Part shown: piece after piece, positions 12,810 through 22,579 of the stretch
How positions within the stretch are numbered: position 1 is the stretch's first letter
How the letters are laid out: the number at the start of each line of letters is the position of its first letter
Assembly: GCA_951217055.1 (NCBI GenBank)
Contig: OX578276.1
Span: forward strand, 12,073,430-12,137,429
DNA length: 64,000 bases
Direction: 5' to 3'
DNA from: Gerris lacustris
Taxonomy: Eukaryota > Arthropoda > Insecta > Hemiptera > Gerridae
Notes under the pieces: model-generated
What the model was told of the DNA's origin: nothing
Database searches by the model: none
Seen by the model: only the letters and a program-made list of their open reading frames with translations
Position numbers and translations under genes: made by a program

Positions 12810-12840
<31 letters not shown>
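9997..12840 (+). mobile_element. 5'-truncated LINE inserted in BEL integrase
   Basis: BEL sequence stops after AAAGAT (9991-9996) and resumes with AAAGAT (12841-12846), a short target duplication. Between them lie 2.84 kb ending in an A tract of about 30. This is the signature of target-primed reverse transcription. The element lacks its 5' end: the endonuclease begins mid-domain. The BEL reading frame is preserved across the site when the insert is ignored. Confidence 0.9.
9999..12746 (+). CDS. LINE endonuclease-reverse transcriptase, 5'-truncated
   Basis: The frame is open from the truncation point near 9999; the first ATG-type start in the long frame is at 10233. The N-terminal part is an APE-type endonuclease remnant with ISETGF, CLDGGGVCTA and LVGDFNIPKMDW. 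The RT follows: RPISICNVFSKVFE, then VDAVFFDFSKAFD (first catalytic Asp) and FADDLKIF (catalytic pair). The C-terminus has RPLLEYAVPVWN, typical of jockey/CR1-like LINEs. No stop breaks the remaining frame, so it was inserted recently. It cannot retrotranspose in cis because the 5' end and part of the endonuclease are missing. Confidence 0.85.
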   Translation, partial: LIFISETGFDSTSLNCNFFPCNYNVERCDRNRIISRCLDGGGVCTAIKSSYRYKRRLDLESSQIECVWIELFLPNTKPLLIGNHYLPDHLDSNELLLYIQNLIDLLPCNSPTLLVGDFNIPKMDWTNFIYSGPSSKLSRASHLSLLCQSLSLQQYNLINNSNDVTLDLVFSNFPSQVTRCSEPLVREDSHHPSLVITLIKMSASSSKLKTSFSFVNYKKGDYESLLNFYSRIDWSLVEKELNIDSKVKILTEIVQEGITQFIPMGVVKRNKYPLWFSKELIYYISKKNYYRRKHSKTKKHIYLNLHRIYQRLFKQLFKSDLRRHRHELDLSLRKNTNLFWREVKTMQGSNQRTSFCLATADGIISDPPAVSKAFAQHFASVFPHSPTISKSVTGPISPFSLSTNQDPQYIHIPVITSTHVLESISTLKSSYSCGSDNIPSFLVKKFASVFAPILASTFNCCLGSSTFPSLWNQALIVPIFKSGDRSDVKNYRPISICNVFSKVFERTLHSYLSSLIYPLLNHRQHGFVPNKSTTSNLLSFLSYLGPTVSKGSQVDAVFFDFSKAFDLVNHSILINKLTSLSFHPQLVSFFSSYLSNRTCQVKISSHLSKSYYAYSGVHQGSILGPLLFLVFINDLCEVIKCPFLLFADDLKIFLKVDSLSSCQILQNEIDVISTWCKTNKMIINTDKTSFISFSRRRHPLQYKYILDGTILTRSDSVCDLGIILDSRLKFDLYINSIVTKASQRLGLIRKISYHLSLECFQCLYVSLVRPLLEYAVPVWNNLALIRSDQIERVQRLFVRICYLRYFFRRVYYSYEHLSERLELSPLRQRRKAYEILYLSKALNGELRCEEVASQVVVLPVGRRASRFAYIRQISDMCPLVRSVHGLNSLCRTNSNVQVSTLSKLKSILSLLSHGQ

Positions 12841-12845
<5 letters not shown>

Positions 12846-12846
12846 T

Positions 12847-13761
12847 AAACATGTTCTAACTAAGTTAATTGTAGAACACTTTCATTATTTGTATTTTCAT
12901 CCAGGACCCCAACACCTTCTATATCTGATTAGGACTAAATTTTGGCCAATTAATGGTATAAATCTCTGTAAGCAAGTCACACATCAATGTATTTTATGCT
13001 TTAAATTCATGCCCAAATCTAGTAAATACTTAATGGGTAATCTTCCTGCTGAACGCATATCTGTTTCTAAACCATTTTCTAAAGTTGGTATTGACTTTGC
13101 TGGACCTATCCTAACCAAACTTAACACCCATAGAAACTCCCCTTCAGTTAAAAGCTACATATGCATATTTGTGTGCATGGCGACAAGAGCTTGTCACTTG
13201 GAATTAGTTAGTAGTCTTACCACCGAAGCTTTTATTGCTGCCTTTCGAAGATTTATTAGTAGACGTGGTTTATGCCATACTGTGTTTTGTGATAACGCTA
13301 AAAATTTTGTTGGTGCAAACAGGTACCTAACCGACCTCTATAAGTTTGTAAGTAATAAACATGTCCAAAATTCTATCCTTAAACAATTTGAAAATGAACA
13401 AATTAAGTTTAGGTTCATTCCTGCACGATCTCCGAGTTTTGGTGGGCTCTATGAGAGTGCGGTTAAGTCTATGAAGCATTATTTGCGTCGTGCAATGAAT
13501 CAATGTATGTTTAATTTCGAAGAAATGAATACACTAATAGTACAAGTCGAGGCATGTTTAAATTCACGCCCTCTGTCTCCATTATCCTCAAGTCCGAGTG
13601 ATCTTCAACCATTGACACCAGCTCACTTCTTAACAGGACAAGCATTATTCATCCTACCTGACTATGAAGACAACAATTCAAAATTACCCTTGATAACTAG
13701 ATGGAGACGTGTGCAATATGTACATAACCAGTTCTGGAAGCGTTGGTCTTCAGAATGTTAA
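12847..13761 (+). pseudogene. BEL/Pao integrase core
   Basis: This is the continuation of the polyprotein after the LINE. It begins with the end of a zinc-binding region (VTHQCILC). The DDE-type core has its first Asp in KVGIDFAGP, its second in VFCDNAKNFVGA (around 13290) and the Glu in FGGLYESAVKSMK (around 13440). The C-terminal segment TRWRRVQYVHNQFWKRW is the usual boundary to DUF5641. The TAA reached at 13759-13761 results from a frameshift near 13757. All three catalytic residues are present, so the enzyme core itself looks sound. Confidence 0.85.
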
Positions 13762-13999
13762 AACAATTACCAGCAACGGGTAAAGTGGAGAGCATCCCCA
13801 ACCTGGTGATTTAGTTCTGCTTAAGGAAGACAACCTGCCACCGACGCGATGGTCCTTAGCTAGAATTATCGAACTTCATCCCGGAAGAGACGGCATCCCT
13901 CGTGTGGCCACCGTCAAGACGTCTAGTGGACTCACGAAAAGAGCAATAAACCGTTTGTGTCCACTACCTTTCGACCAGTCAAGAAGTCACCAGACTTAA
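13762..13999 (+). pseudogene. BEL/Pao integrase C-terminal domain (DUF5641), frameshifted
   Basis: Similarity moves through two further frames. Between 13765 and about 13800 it reads as NNYQQRVKWRAS. From about 13805 it reads PGDLVLLKEDNLPPTRW, then the usual beta-strand pattern to a TAA at 13997-13999. Two small indels (near 13757 and 13800) therefore damage this end. The domain normally follows the DDE core in BEL/Pao integrases. Confidence 0.75.
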
Positions 14000-14179
14000 C
14001 CTTTTATGCTTATGTTATACTTAATTTTCCTTTTGTTGTTATGTCTAACTTCAATTTTTCAAACTTTTTTTTTACTTTCTCAATTTTTCTTAAAAAATTA
14101 ATTTTGTGTTATTTTAATTTTCTTTTATAACCTTTGAATTTATGTACCTTTTTTTTGTTGTTGCCAACAGGCGGCGGAA
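14000..14179 (+). other. BEL/Pao 3' untranslated region and polypurine tract
   Basis: About 180 T-rich non-coding bases lie between the polyprotein stop and the 3' LTR. The purine-rich AGGCGGCGGAA immediately before the LTR (14169-14179) is the likely plus-strand primer. Nothing else is recognised. Confidence 0.6.
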
Positions 14180-15726
14180 TGTTAGGAAGTGGTAGTAGCT
14201 AGTGCTCCCGTGAATCCTACTTAGAGTAGTGGGGGACTTTGTCTCCCCCTCTCTTTACCTTACCTCTAGTATCCCACCCTTCCTTGTTTCTAGTTCAGTC
14301 TTACTTCAGAGTCTTAACTACATTCATGCACACACTAGGGATGGGAGGAACGGTTCCATGAGTGGAACGAGTTACAACGTTTCGTTCCAAACCAATAACT
14401 AGTTCCAGGAACTAGTTATTTTTGGAACGTATCAGTTTATGTTCCAAAGAAACAGTTTCTCTTATACTTCACGTGTTCCTGAGTCTAGTCCAGGGTCGTT
14501 CCACAATAAGTTCCGTTTCTTTATTAAATAGTTCCACTCTTCACTGACGCTGACGATGAAAAGTTGAAATTAAATACAAACTTTATAATAATATTATTAA
14601 GATCTCTTTATTTATCTTTTTATCTTATATTTTTTTATAGTGATATTTTAATTGCAACCAAGTAAACAGTATAATAAAAATGTTTATGATACAACATTAT
14701 GGTAACTACTTAAAAGAATATTTTATACCAGTATAAATAATATTTTTAAATACTAGAATATGTTCTTTCTATAACGAGATCCTAAAACTAAACAAAAAAC
14801 AAATTAAATTTCACCTGTTTATTTCGTATTTTTACTAACTATTTACTAAAGCGGAAAACAAAACTAAAAAAACGAAACGAGTGGCGAAGGGCGAAAGTGA
14901 CAAGAGGAAGTTGACTATGGACCTAAAAGAAAAAAAGCGGCAAAGAGGCATCAATGTCTCTGGAAGAGAAAAAGACAACGCTTCACTATAACTGGAGTGA
15001 TTCCGAGACTCAAGCTCTCATCCCCACTCCATTACTCTACTCTACTATACAAGATAACATAAGACACACACGTTACGTTCCAGCTTGGCTGGAACTGGAA
15101 CTTGGAACGAAACTATAGTTTTCGTTCCTCGCGAAACGAATCTTTTACGTTCCCTCCGAGTTACAGTTTCGTTACGTTATCTCGTTCCCGTTTCGTCTTT
15201 TCAGTTACGTTACACGTTACGTATTGGCGCTTGGAACGAAGATCATTAGTTTCGTTCCAAGAGAAACGAGTTTTTAACGTTCCCTTTAAGTTATTTGTTT
15301 AGTTTCGTTACTGTTTTCTCGTTTCCGTTTCCTCTTTAATCAGTTACGTTTCGTATTATTTTGCTCGATAATTCTTAAAAGATATTATTTTTTTGTAAAA
15401 TGGTGGTAACAAATTTGTATCGAATTCAAACAATAATAATTTATTAACTAAATGAAACTCACATTCATTAAACAAAAAGACAGTAAAATAAAAACTTCAA
15501 AGTCGTTCCAAAAATAACGTAGTTCCATGAAATCTTGGAACGATTGGAACCGTTCCAACACTGGAACTAGTTATTTTTATAGTTACGTTCCGTTCCGCCC
15601 ATCCCTAGCACACACTACTTCCATTCTTTACAGTCCGCTTCCTATATTTTTTTTATTATACCATTTCTTTTACAATCTCAATCTCTATCCAAATGTGTTT
15701 TTACTTATTCAATCCACATCCATCCA
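14180..15726 (+). repeat. 3' LTR of BEL/Pao element, split by a MITE
   Basis: The LTR begins TGTTAGGAAGTGG at 14180, is cut after GCACACAC (14328-14335), and resumes after the second GCACACAC (15608-15615) to end at 15726. Without the insert and one target copy it is 267 bp, identical in length to the 5' LTR. Confidence 0.95.
14336..15607. mobile_element. Non-autonomous hAT-type MITE, 1272 bp
   Basis: The ends are TAGGGATGGGAGGAACGG and the inverted match CCGTTCCGCCCATCCCTA. They are flanked by the perfect 8-bp duplication GCACACAC. Terminal TAGGGATGGG and 8-bp duplications fit the hAT superfamily. Both subterminal regions are dense in GGAACG/CGTTCC motifs, probably transposase binding sites. 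There is no transposase ORF. It inserted after the BEL element. Confidence 0.9.
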
Positions 15727-16765
15727 CATTCGATATCTGTACACTTATTGCTTTGTAATAATAATGCCTTCAGACCAAGGATTATTAAATACTAAAACAG
15801 CCCTATCAACAGATTTCAAGTTACAAGTCTGATATTAAATGTAGTATCTAAATAACTTGGTTACAAAGCTATTACTTACAATAAGTTAGAAATCACTAGT
15901 TAATCCTAACACAAGACAGAGAGACATACACTAAGTTCGGATAGATACTAAGCACTAACTTGCGGCTTGATCTAATCACAACTCTGGTATGTTCTATCAT
16001 AGTTAAAGAGTTAAGCATTCGATATCTGTACACTTATTGCTTTGTAATAATAATGCCTTCAGACCAAGGATTATTAAATACTAAAACAGCCCTATCAACA
16101 GATTTCAAGTTACAAGTCCGATATTAAATGTAGTATCTAAATAACTTGGTTACAAAGCTATTACTTACAATAAGTTAGAAATCACTAGTTAATCCTAACA
16201 CAAGACAGAGAGGCGTACACTAAGTTCGGTTTGATACAAAAGCGCTAACTAGGCTTTATCTCAACACGACTTTGGTACGTTCTATCGTTAGTTAAGCATT
16301 CGATATCTGTACACTAATTGTGTTGTAATAATAAAGCCTTGAGACCAAGGGTTATTAAACACTAAAACAGCCTTATCAACAGATTTCAAGTTACAAGTCC
16401 GTTAATAAATGTAGGATCTATATAACTTAGTTACAAAACAATTAAAACAGTCCTATAAACATATTCTTCATTACAAGTCCGATATTTAAATGTAGTACCT
16501 AAATAACTTGGTTTAAAGCCATCACAAAAAGTCAGAAATCACTAGATTAATCATAACTTAAGATAGGGACGTACACTAAATTCGGATAGATATAATTAAA
16601 ATAAAATAAAAAAGCGCTAACTAGGCTTTATCTAAACACGACTTTTGTACGTTCTATCATGGTTAGTTAAGCATTCGATAACTATGAAGTTATTAATTGT
16701 AATAATGACCTCAAACCAGGTATTTTTTTAATACTAAGTCAGTCCTATAAACAAATTTTAAGTTA
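15727..16765 (+). repeat. ~290-bp tandem repeat, right block
   Basis: The array continues from the BEL target duplication. GCATTCGATATC landmarks at 15727, 16016 and 16297 give periods of 289 and 281 bp, and a diverged longer unit runs to about 16672. The units match those at 4459-5051, so one array of at least seven units was split. It degrades gradually to the right and ends at the MITE at 16766. Confidence 0.85.
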
Positions 16766-17347
16766 TAGTCCCCAGGCCACCATAAGAAGTGAGTCGCTGA
16801 TGATAAAGTTTTCTTACCTTATGGAATCGCTTATTTATGCCGTGTCCACCGATGAATTGGGTATATGGCAACTGGGCGCTGGGCCATTTCTTTTTTTTGA
16901 CATGCCAAACATGCCCTTCTGCGGGAACATGGAAAAGAGATAGATAAAGTTTTGATTTTCACAGGATCGTTTAATTAAATTATTTAAAAAACAGTGGTAC
17001 ACGTGGCCACCGATACGAGTGGGCCGTTAACTTTTCAACGTCCCCCCAGAGCGACATGTTTGGGGCGGTGGACACCCCAAACGGCCCACTCGTATCGTGG
17101 GCCACCTGTACCACTGTTTTTTAAATAGTTTAATTAAACGATCCTGTGAAAATCAAAACTTTATCTATTTCTTTTCAATGTTCCCGCAGAAGGCGTTCCG
17201 ATTTGGCATGTCAAAAAAAAAGAAATGGCCAAGCGCCCAGTTGCCATATACCCAATTCATCAGTGGACACGGCATAAATAAGCGATTCCATAAGGTAAGA
17301 AAACTTTATCAATCAGCGACTCACTTCTTATGGTGGCCTGGGGACTA
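16766..17347. mobile_element. Foldback MITE 1, 582 bp, TTA target site
   Basis: Two long inverted arms (about 16766-17035 and 17075-17347) start TAGTCCCCAGGCCACC and end with the complement, GGTGGCCTGGGGACTA. TTA occurs on both sides (16763-16765 and 17348-17350). A 3-bp TTA duplication is typical of PIF/Harbinger elements. The arms are near-perfect apart from scattered changes. There is no transposase. The open frame in the right arm is a shadow of the palindrome. Confidence 0.85.
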
Positions 17348-18242
17348 TTACGAAGATCTTGCGATATATTACATTAAAAATAAGTTCTACCAAAATATTA
17401 CTTAACTTTGATAACAGCAAAACACTTTATTTAAGTCGATTGTCCTATTTAGATAATAGATATACATATGTATTAAGAAATTTACTTACTTTTTTGAAGT
17501 TGATATAGTTGAAGTGAAAATAAATAACTTGTTATTGTTAGTTGTTTGCACTTAAACTGTTTCAAGTGGGAAACGAAACGAAAACAAAAGACAAATATAA
17601 CTATAAAACAAACGGTGTTCAGGAAAACCAACATTCTTATAGAAATAAAAGAAGAATAAAAACTAAAAGAAGATCTTTGAATCCCTCTAATTTATGTTAT
17701 CCTATGGATGTCCCCAGGATGTTTGAAAAGCACATCCAGGGGTTATCAACAATTGGATATCCCAGGGATAAATATTTGTTGGATATCTTTTTAAGGGTAT
17801 CCTGGGGATGTGTCTGAGATAATAAGGGAAGAACCATCCAAGCCGAATATCCTACAGACATCCTTCAAAATGGATTGGATGGTTTTTGGATAAACTGACA
17901 TCCAGAGGACGTATTTTGGACATTGTTTGCTACTTGGGTCGTTTTCGACATTTTTATTTTTTACACTTTAAAAAGTCTTTCTTAAGGGTTCGTTAACACT
18001 GACGCCATGTATTATTATTAAATACAACTTTTTAAAGAGTTTTATATTAACACAATCCGTATACATACGTGAGGACAAGTCTGGTCGAAGTACCATACAA
18101 CAAAGATAACAGTGTAGGCAGGTTATATCAAATATTCTAAAAATAGACTCATAACACATGGACTGTAGAATTTTGTTTCACAATTATATATTTTAATAGT
18201 TACACAATACAATTATTAATATATAGGTACGGTAGAAAGTGA
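17348..18242. other. Non-coding interval with GGATRTCC motif cluster
   Basis: No gene is recognised. Between about 17695 and 17920 there is a cluster of related 8-14-mers around GGATGTCC/GGATATCC (for example CCCAGGATG, GGATATCCCAGGG, TATCCTGGGGATGT). They look like degenerate short repeats. The remainder is AT-rich without open structure. Confidence 0.4.
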
Positions 18243-18529
18243 GTGTTGGAACTGTCGCTAATACTTGTTCATTCCCTAGATGGCAGCAACCCTCAGGGCT
18301 CTGTATTTTTTATTCTCAAAGTGGCCACTAGGGGCGTTTTGCTCATCTCTCTGTGTTTTTTATTCAACCAGTATGTTTGTAACCTTCATATAACTAGTCT
18401 CAGTCTCAATCTCTCATCTCATATTTCATGTTCAAGTTCATTTGATGTAAAGTGTTGTTTATTATTAACATTAAATAATCATTTTAAAACCTACAGTCCA
18501 CTTTCTTGTTTTTAATATTCATATCAACA
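18243..18529 (+). repeat. Candidate solo or partial LTR
   Basis: It begins TGTTGGAACTGTCGC and ends TCATATCAACACA, followed shortly by TTTTGGTCTCTATCGGGC, which has the position and look of a primer-binding region. The internal CTAGATGGCAGCAACC resembles AGATGGCAGCACC in the copia LTR near 23165. No partner LTR and no gag follow, so this is tentative. Confidence 0.3.
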
Positions 18530-19694
18530 CATAAACATTTTGGTCTCTATCGGGCACGGATAATCACCGCCTTTAAAACATAGTTTTTTATTGTTTACGA
18601 ACTTTTGCGTAACTTTTTACGAACTTTTCAAGTAACGGCTTAGTGTTGTTTTATAACTTGTGAAAGGATTATCAGTGAAAGGAGGTGCACAACGCATTTC
18701 AATATCATCACACAACACTCAGCACATGGCACACAAAGCATTATTGGTAAGCGCTGTTATTGCATATTTTTGGAAGAAGTGTTGGATACAGTGGAGTATA
18801 AGACGCGTTATGAGGCAGGTGTTCCACGCTTCAGATTCCCTTACTCTCTCTATCCTACCCATCGATATCTAATAGTAGAGATAGTCGACTCCCCTCTTAA
18901 GAAAGTTTTGACAAGATTAGAGTACAGCAGCGCTGTCACTCGCACCGGGGAAAACGCAGGAACTAATGCCCGCCAAAAAAGCCGGGAATTTCAAATCCAA
19001 ACATATAAGATAATTTCTTTCCTCCTTACTTTTCAAAATTGAATTATTCATTTCTTTTTTTATCCACTTCTTAAAAGATACCTATTTAATGTAAATATTT
19101 CAGTGCCTTGAAATATTAATTAGATTACATAATGAACCTGGATAATTAGATAATAATAATTATGAATTCAGCAAATCAAATTTTAAAATAATTGTAATTT
19201 AAAATAAGTGTAAATTTTCCTTTGTTCAAAAATGAGGTTTCATTATCCCATAATATTATGATGTTACGGGTTTCATACATTCTCTCTATATTAAATAGAA
19301 GAACGAACAACTTCTTAAAATAAATCTTATTAACAATATTAGGAAGGGTTGAAATATTTAATATAAACATTATAGAAACAGAATTAAATAAAAAGCCTGT
19401 TTTATTCACATAAAAGGTACAATAAGGTTAAATACAATGTTTTAATACATAGTTAAACAATAAAAAATACCCTTATCATGCAAACTAATGTTAATTTACA
19501 GAAATTTAAGGTTAGTGAATGTAGTTTAGTGAATATTTGTCTTATTTCTTTTTTTTATATGGAAGGGTTTTTAACAATGAGTTTTATATGTTGTGAGGGC
19601 CGACTGATTACATGTGGAAAAAATTACAGGGTTTGAAGCTCCTCTGCAGTAGGTTCAAACATCCATCTGAAAAAAAAATAAAATAAAATAAAAA

Positions 19695-19766
<72 letters not shown>

Positions 19767-20271
19767 TTGAATTTTTCAATTACACCTGGCGTAGGACACA
19801 TTCTTACTCATTAAGATATTTTTCCTTGTTTGTTTTTGTAATCTCCTTGGACTCAAAGCATAGACAATTAGGACTTTTTACTTGGGTGATCAAATTGAAA
19901 ATTGACAATGTGTCATAACTTTTAATTTTGAACAACTCTTTTAAGTAAATATTTTTGATATTTTTAAAGACAAGGGTACTTCACTCTTAACATATTTGTA
20001 AATTCATAGAAAAAACACCCTGTATATTAATTTATTGGACTAATTTTTCCAACTTGTTAGTTTAAGACCGAGTAGGGCTGATGCCTAGAAGCTCAAATTT
20101 CAACTCGAAATGTTTTAGTGACACCCTAGGTGCACTTACTCCGTGGACGACACACTGTGTGTATAAATGTATATATAGCACCAATAGACTTACAAAAAAT
20201 ATTTCAAGCAATAGAAATTTACAAAAGTACAAGGAAATTTCAATTAAAAGTATGAACATTAAGTTTTATTA
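18530..20271. other. Non-coding AT-rich interval
   Basis: No recognisable gene. It contains an A-rich tract running into a (TA)n microsatellite at about 19712-19760. Short open frames here have no protein-like composition. Confidence 0.6.
19712..19760. repeat. (TA)n microsatellite
   Basis: About 24 TA units follow a poly(A) run. Confidence 0.95.
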
Positions 20272-20851
20272 TAGTCCAGGAGATAGCGTAAAAAAAAGTG
20301 TCTGACTAACATCAAGCTAGAATTTTGTGTATAAGTAAATGTTTTAGCGCCTTTTAAGAATATCTGGTCGGCTAAGTTTGTCTGCGGGACATAGCTTGGC
20401 GATAGGCATTTGAAAAAAAACTAACAGGTAGAGAGCGGCAATGGCCTGCTCTTTTTGGTAGAAAATGCGATTTTCATGATCCTGAGTACTTACTTATTTA
20501 GTTAACCAAAAATTAAGTTCATAGTAGTTTGTCACTTAATAGGTGACCTCTATGATTTGGAGTAATTTTAGACTAACTAACCTATTAAGTGACAAACTAT
20601 CATTAACTTGATTTTTGGTCTACTAACTAAGTTTGTTCTCAGGATAATGAAAATCACATTATCCATCATAAAGAGCGGGACATGGCCACTCTCCACCGGT
20701 TTGACTTTTTCAAATGCCTATTTGAAGCTATGTCCCGCAGACGAACTTAGCCGATCGCATATTCTTAAAAGGCACCAAAACATTTACTTATACACAAAAT
20801 TCTAGCTTGATGTTAGTCAGACACTTTTTTTGCACGCTATCTCCTGGACTA
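20272..20851. mobile_element. Foldback MITE 2, 580 bp, TTA target site
   Basis: Inverted arms of roughly 270 bp run from TAGTCCAGGAGATAGCGT at the left to ACGC TATCTCCTGGACTA at the right. TTA flanks both sides (20269-20271 and 20852-20854). Length, TAGTCC termini, arm design and target site match MITE 1 at 16766, but the internal sequence is different. It probably uses the same transposase as MITE 1. No ORF of its own. Confidence 0.85.
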
Positions 20852-20879
20852 TTAGGATTCACGTGCTTAATGTACTCAC

Positions 20880-20964
20880 CTAATGTGACCAAAGTTGATA
20901 TAGGAGGTTCCAATGTCGGAATAGGATTTGTTGTCATGTAAAAGTGTTTTAGACCTGCTTCCAT
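20880..20964 (-). other. Possible short coding exon
   Basis: On the minus strand an ATG at 20964 opens 28 codons with a protein-like sequence (it includes HFYMTTNPIPTLEPP). It runs into a good GTGAGT donor after 20880. I do not recognise it. It is wedged between MITE 2 and the truncated copia LTR and could be a host first exon, a transposon exon, or chance. Confidence 0.2.
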
Positions 20965-20992
20965 TTCCTTTCTTTTAAATATATTTCTAATA

Positions 20993-21008
20993 GGTTATGG
21001 GCCCAGGA
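20993..21008 (+). promoter_or_regulatory. Copia primer-binding site, initiator tRNA-Met-like
   Basis: GGTTATGGGCCCAGGA directly follows the LTR end. GGTTATGGGCCCAG is complementary to the anticodon arm of initiator tRNA-Met, which copia elements use as a half-tRNA primer. Confidence 0.7.
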
Positions 21009-21109
21009 GTGCTCTACAATGTTTTGTCGGTAGTTGTGTTAGTTAAATAAAGTGAATAAGTGGTAGACAGTTCAGTGATAAGTTTGATAGAAGATAAAAA
21101 GTTTGTCGC

Positions 21110-22252
21110 GTGGTTATCAGAATGGCACTAGAGCAAAGCCAATATCCGAAGTTGAGTAACACTAATTACTCTTCGTGGAAATTTCGTCTCATTAGCATCC
21201 TGGACGCAAAAAGAGTCTACGAAATTCTTTCTAAAGAATTTGAAACTCTGTCGGGAAATGAAAGGAAGGGTTTTGAGGCTAAAGACGCGGTCGCAAGGCA
21301 AGTTATCGTTGCCTGCCTCACTGACAAACATCTCGAATATGTAAGAAGCGCTAAAACGGCTAAAGAAATGCTGGAGTCTCTGGAAAAAGTCTTTGAAAGA
21401 AAGAGCATTTTGTCACGGTTGTATTTTCGGCGGAAACTGCTAATGTTAAAATACAAAGATAACACGGACTTACAAGATTATTTTGTGACGTTTGATGAAC
21501 TAATTCGGGAACTGGAATCTAAAGGCGCAACAGTAGAAGAAGACGATAAGGTATGCAACTTATTACTTACCATGTCCGCAAAGTATGAGACAGTAATAAC
21601 GGTTTTAGAAACTACCAATGAAAAACTTACGCTAGACTTTGTAAAGAGTAAACTGCTCGATGCTGAAATTAAGTTTAATAATAATAGTAGTGCTACTGCT
21701 ATAAAATCAGATAAGGTCAACAATACAAAAGCTGATAGTCAGTATTCATTCAGTGCTAGTAACAATACAAATAAATGCTTTGTTTGTGGAAGTAGCCAAC
21801 ATTTTAAGGCCGACTGTCCAAATTATAAGTCCCAACATGCAAGTAGAGGTCAAAGACGAGGGTCTTACTCTAACTACAGAGGTAGAGGTAGCTACAGAGG
21901 GCATAATAGAGCAGCAAATATGGCTGAGCAAGGCTGTGAGAAGAATGAGGAAGAGATATCTTTCATAGCACTTCTTTCTGAACTTGAACTGAAGGGTGAT
22001 AAAAACTATGTAAATTTTGTGCTCGATTCTGGAGCGACACACAATTTATTTTGTAGCACCGCATCTAAAAACATGACAGCTATTGCAGACATAAAACCTG
22101 TCACAATTAAAGTAGCAGATGGAAATTCCATTATAGCGAGACAGAAAGGTAAACTGAAGGTACTGTGTAAGTCGGGGCAAATACTAAATATCGAAGGTCT
22201 TATAGTAGATAACCTGTCCTATAACCCTTCTCTCGGTCAAAAATATTATTAA
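21110..22252 (+). pseudogene. Copia gag-protease
   Basis: Translation likely starts at the ATG at 21110 or at 21122 (MALEQSQYPKLSNTNYSSW). Residues about 5-200 are a copia-type gag (UBN2-like: SNTNYSSWKFRL, then ...SLEKVFERKSILSRLYFRRKL). A CCHC knuckle follows (CFVCGSSQHFKADC, around 21777), then an RG-rich linker, and the aspartic protease motif FVLDSGATHNLF near 22020. Near 22225 the similarity changes frame into a short GAG-pre-integrase segment that continues to about 22350, where the inverted copy begins. Gag would form particles and the protease would cleave the polyprotein. The copy is inactive because RT and integrase are missing. Confidence 0.85.
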
Positions 22253-22353
22253 TGCTGGTTATTCAGTTATTTTTGAGAATAATTGTGCAAAAATTATGAA
22301 GAAACCCTCCCCTATAGTTTGTGAGACGTACAATAATCTCTTTATAGTAATTG

Positions 22354-22510
22354 ACATGTTTTTAAATGCGGTGCTACAAAATAAATTGTGTGTCGCTCCA
22401 GAATCGAGCACAAAATTTACATAGTTTTTATCACCCTTCAGTTCAAGTTCAGAAAGAAGTGCTATGAAAGATATCTCTTCCTCATTCTTCTCACAGCCTT
22501 GCTCAGCCAT
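22354..22510 (-). repeat. Inverted duplicate of copia protease segment
   Basis: This 157-bp stretch is the reverse complement of 21919-22075, with a few changes, and re-encodes the protease segment including LDSGATHNLF on the minus strand. It replaces the expected integrase region, so a deletion was repaired with an inverted templated copy. Confidence 0.9.
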
Positions 22511-22579
22511 GGCCTTGTGGCTATGCCGATGCTGATTGGGCATCCGATAAAAATAACCGTAAAAGTGTTAGCGGTATGG

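Larger units (their letters stand above)
5052..15726 (+). mobile_element. BEL/Pao LTR retrotransposon with two nested insertions
   Basis: The element runs TG...CA between two copies of the 5-bp target duplication CATTC (5047-5051 and 15727-15731). It has 267-bp LTRs, a primer-binding site, and gag, protease, RT, RNase H and integrase in BEL/Pao order. A LINE (9997-12840) sits in the integrase region and a hAT-type MITE (14336-15607) in the 3' LTR. Removing the MITE and one copy of its target site leaves a 3' LTR of exactly 267 bp. By eye the two LTRs differ at only two positions, so the insertion is young, although the coding region already has at least two stops and three frameshifts. Confidence 0.95.

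Noticed and set aside
4280..16765. Tandem ~290-bp repeat as a CRISPR-like array
   Set aside because: Long units, no short repeat/unique spacer pattern, eukaryotic context.
17097..17405. 102-codon plus-strand ORF
   Set aside because: It lies mostly in the right arm of a foldback MITE and has no protein-like features.
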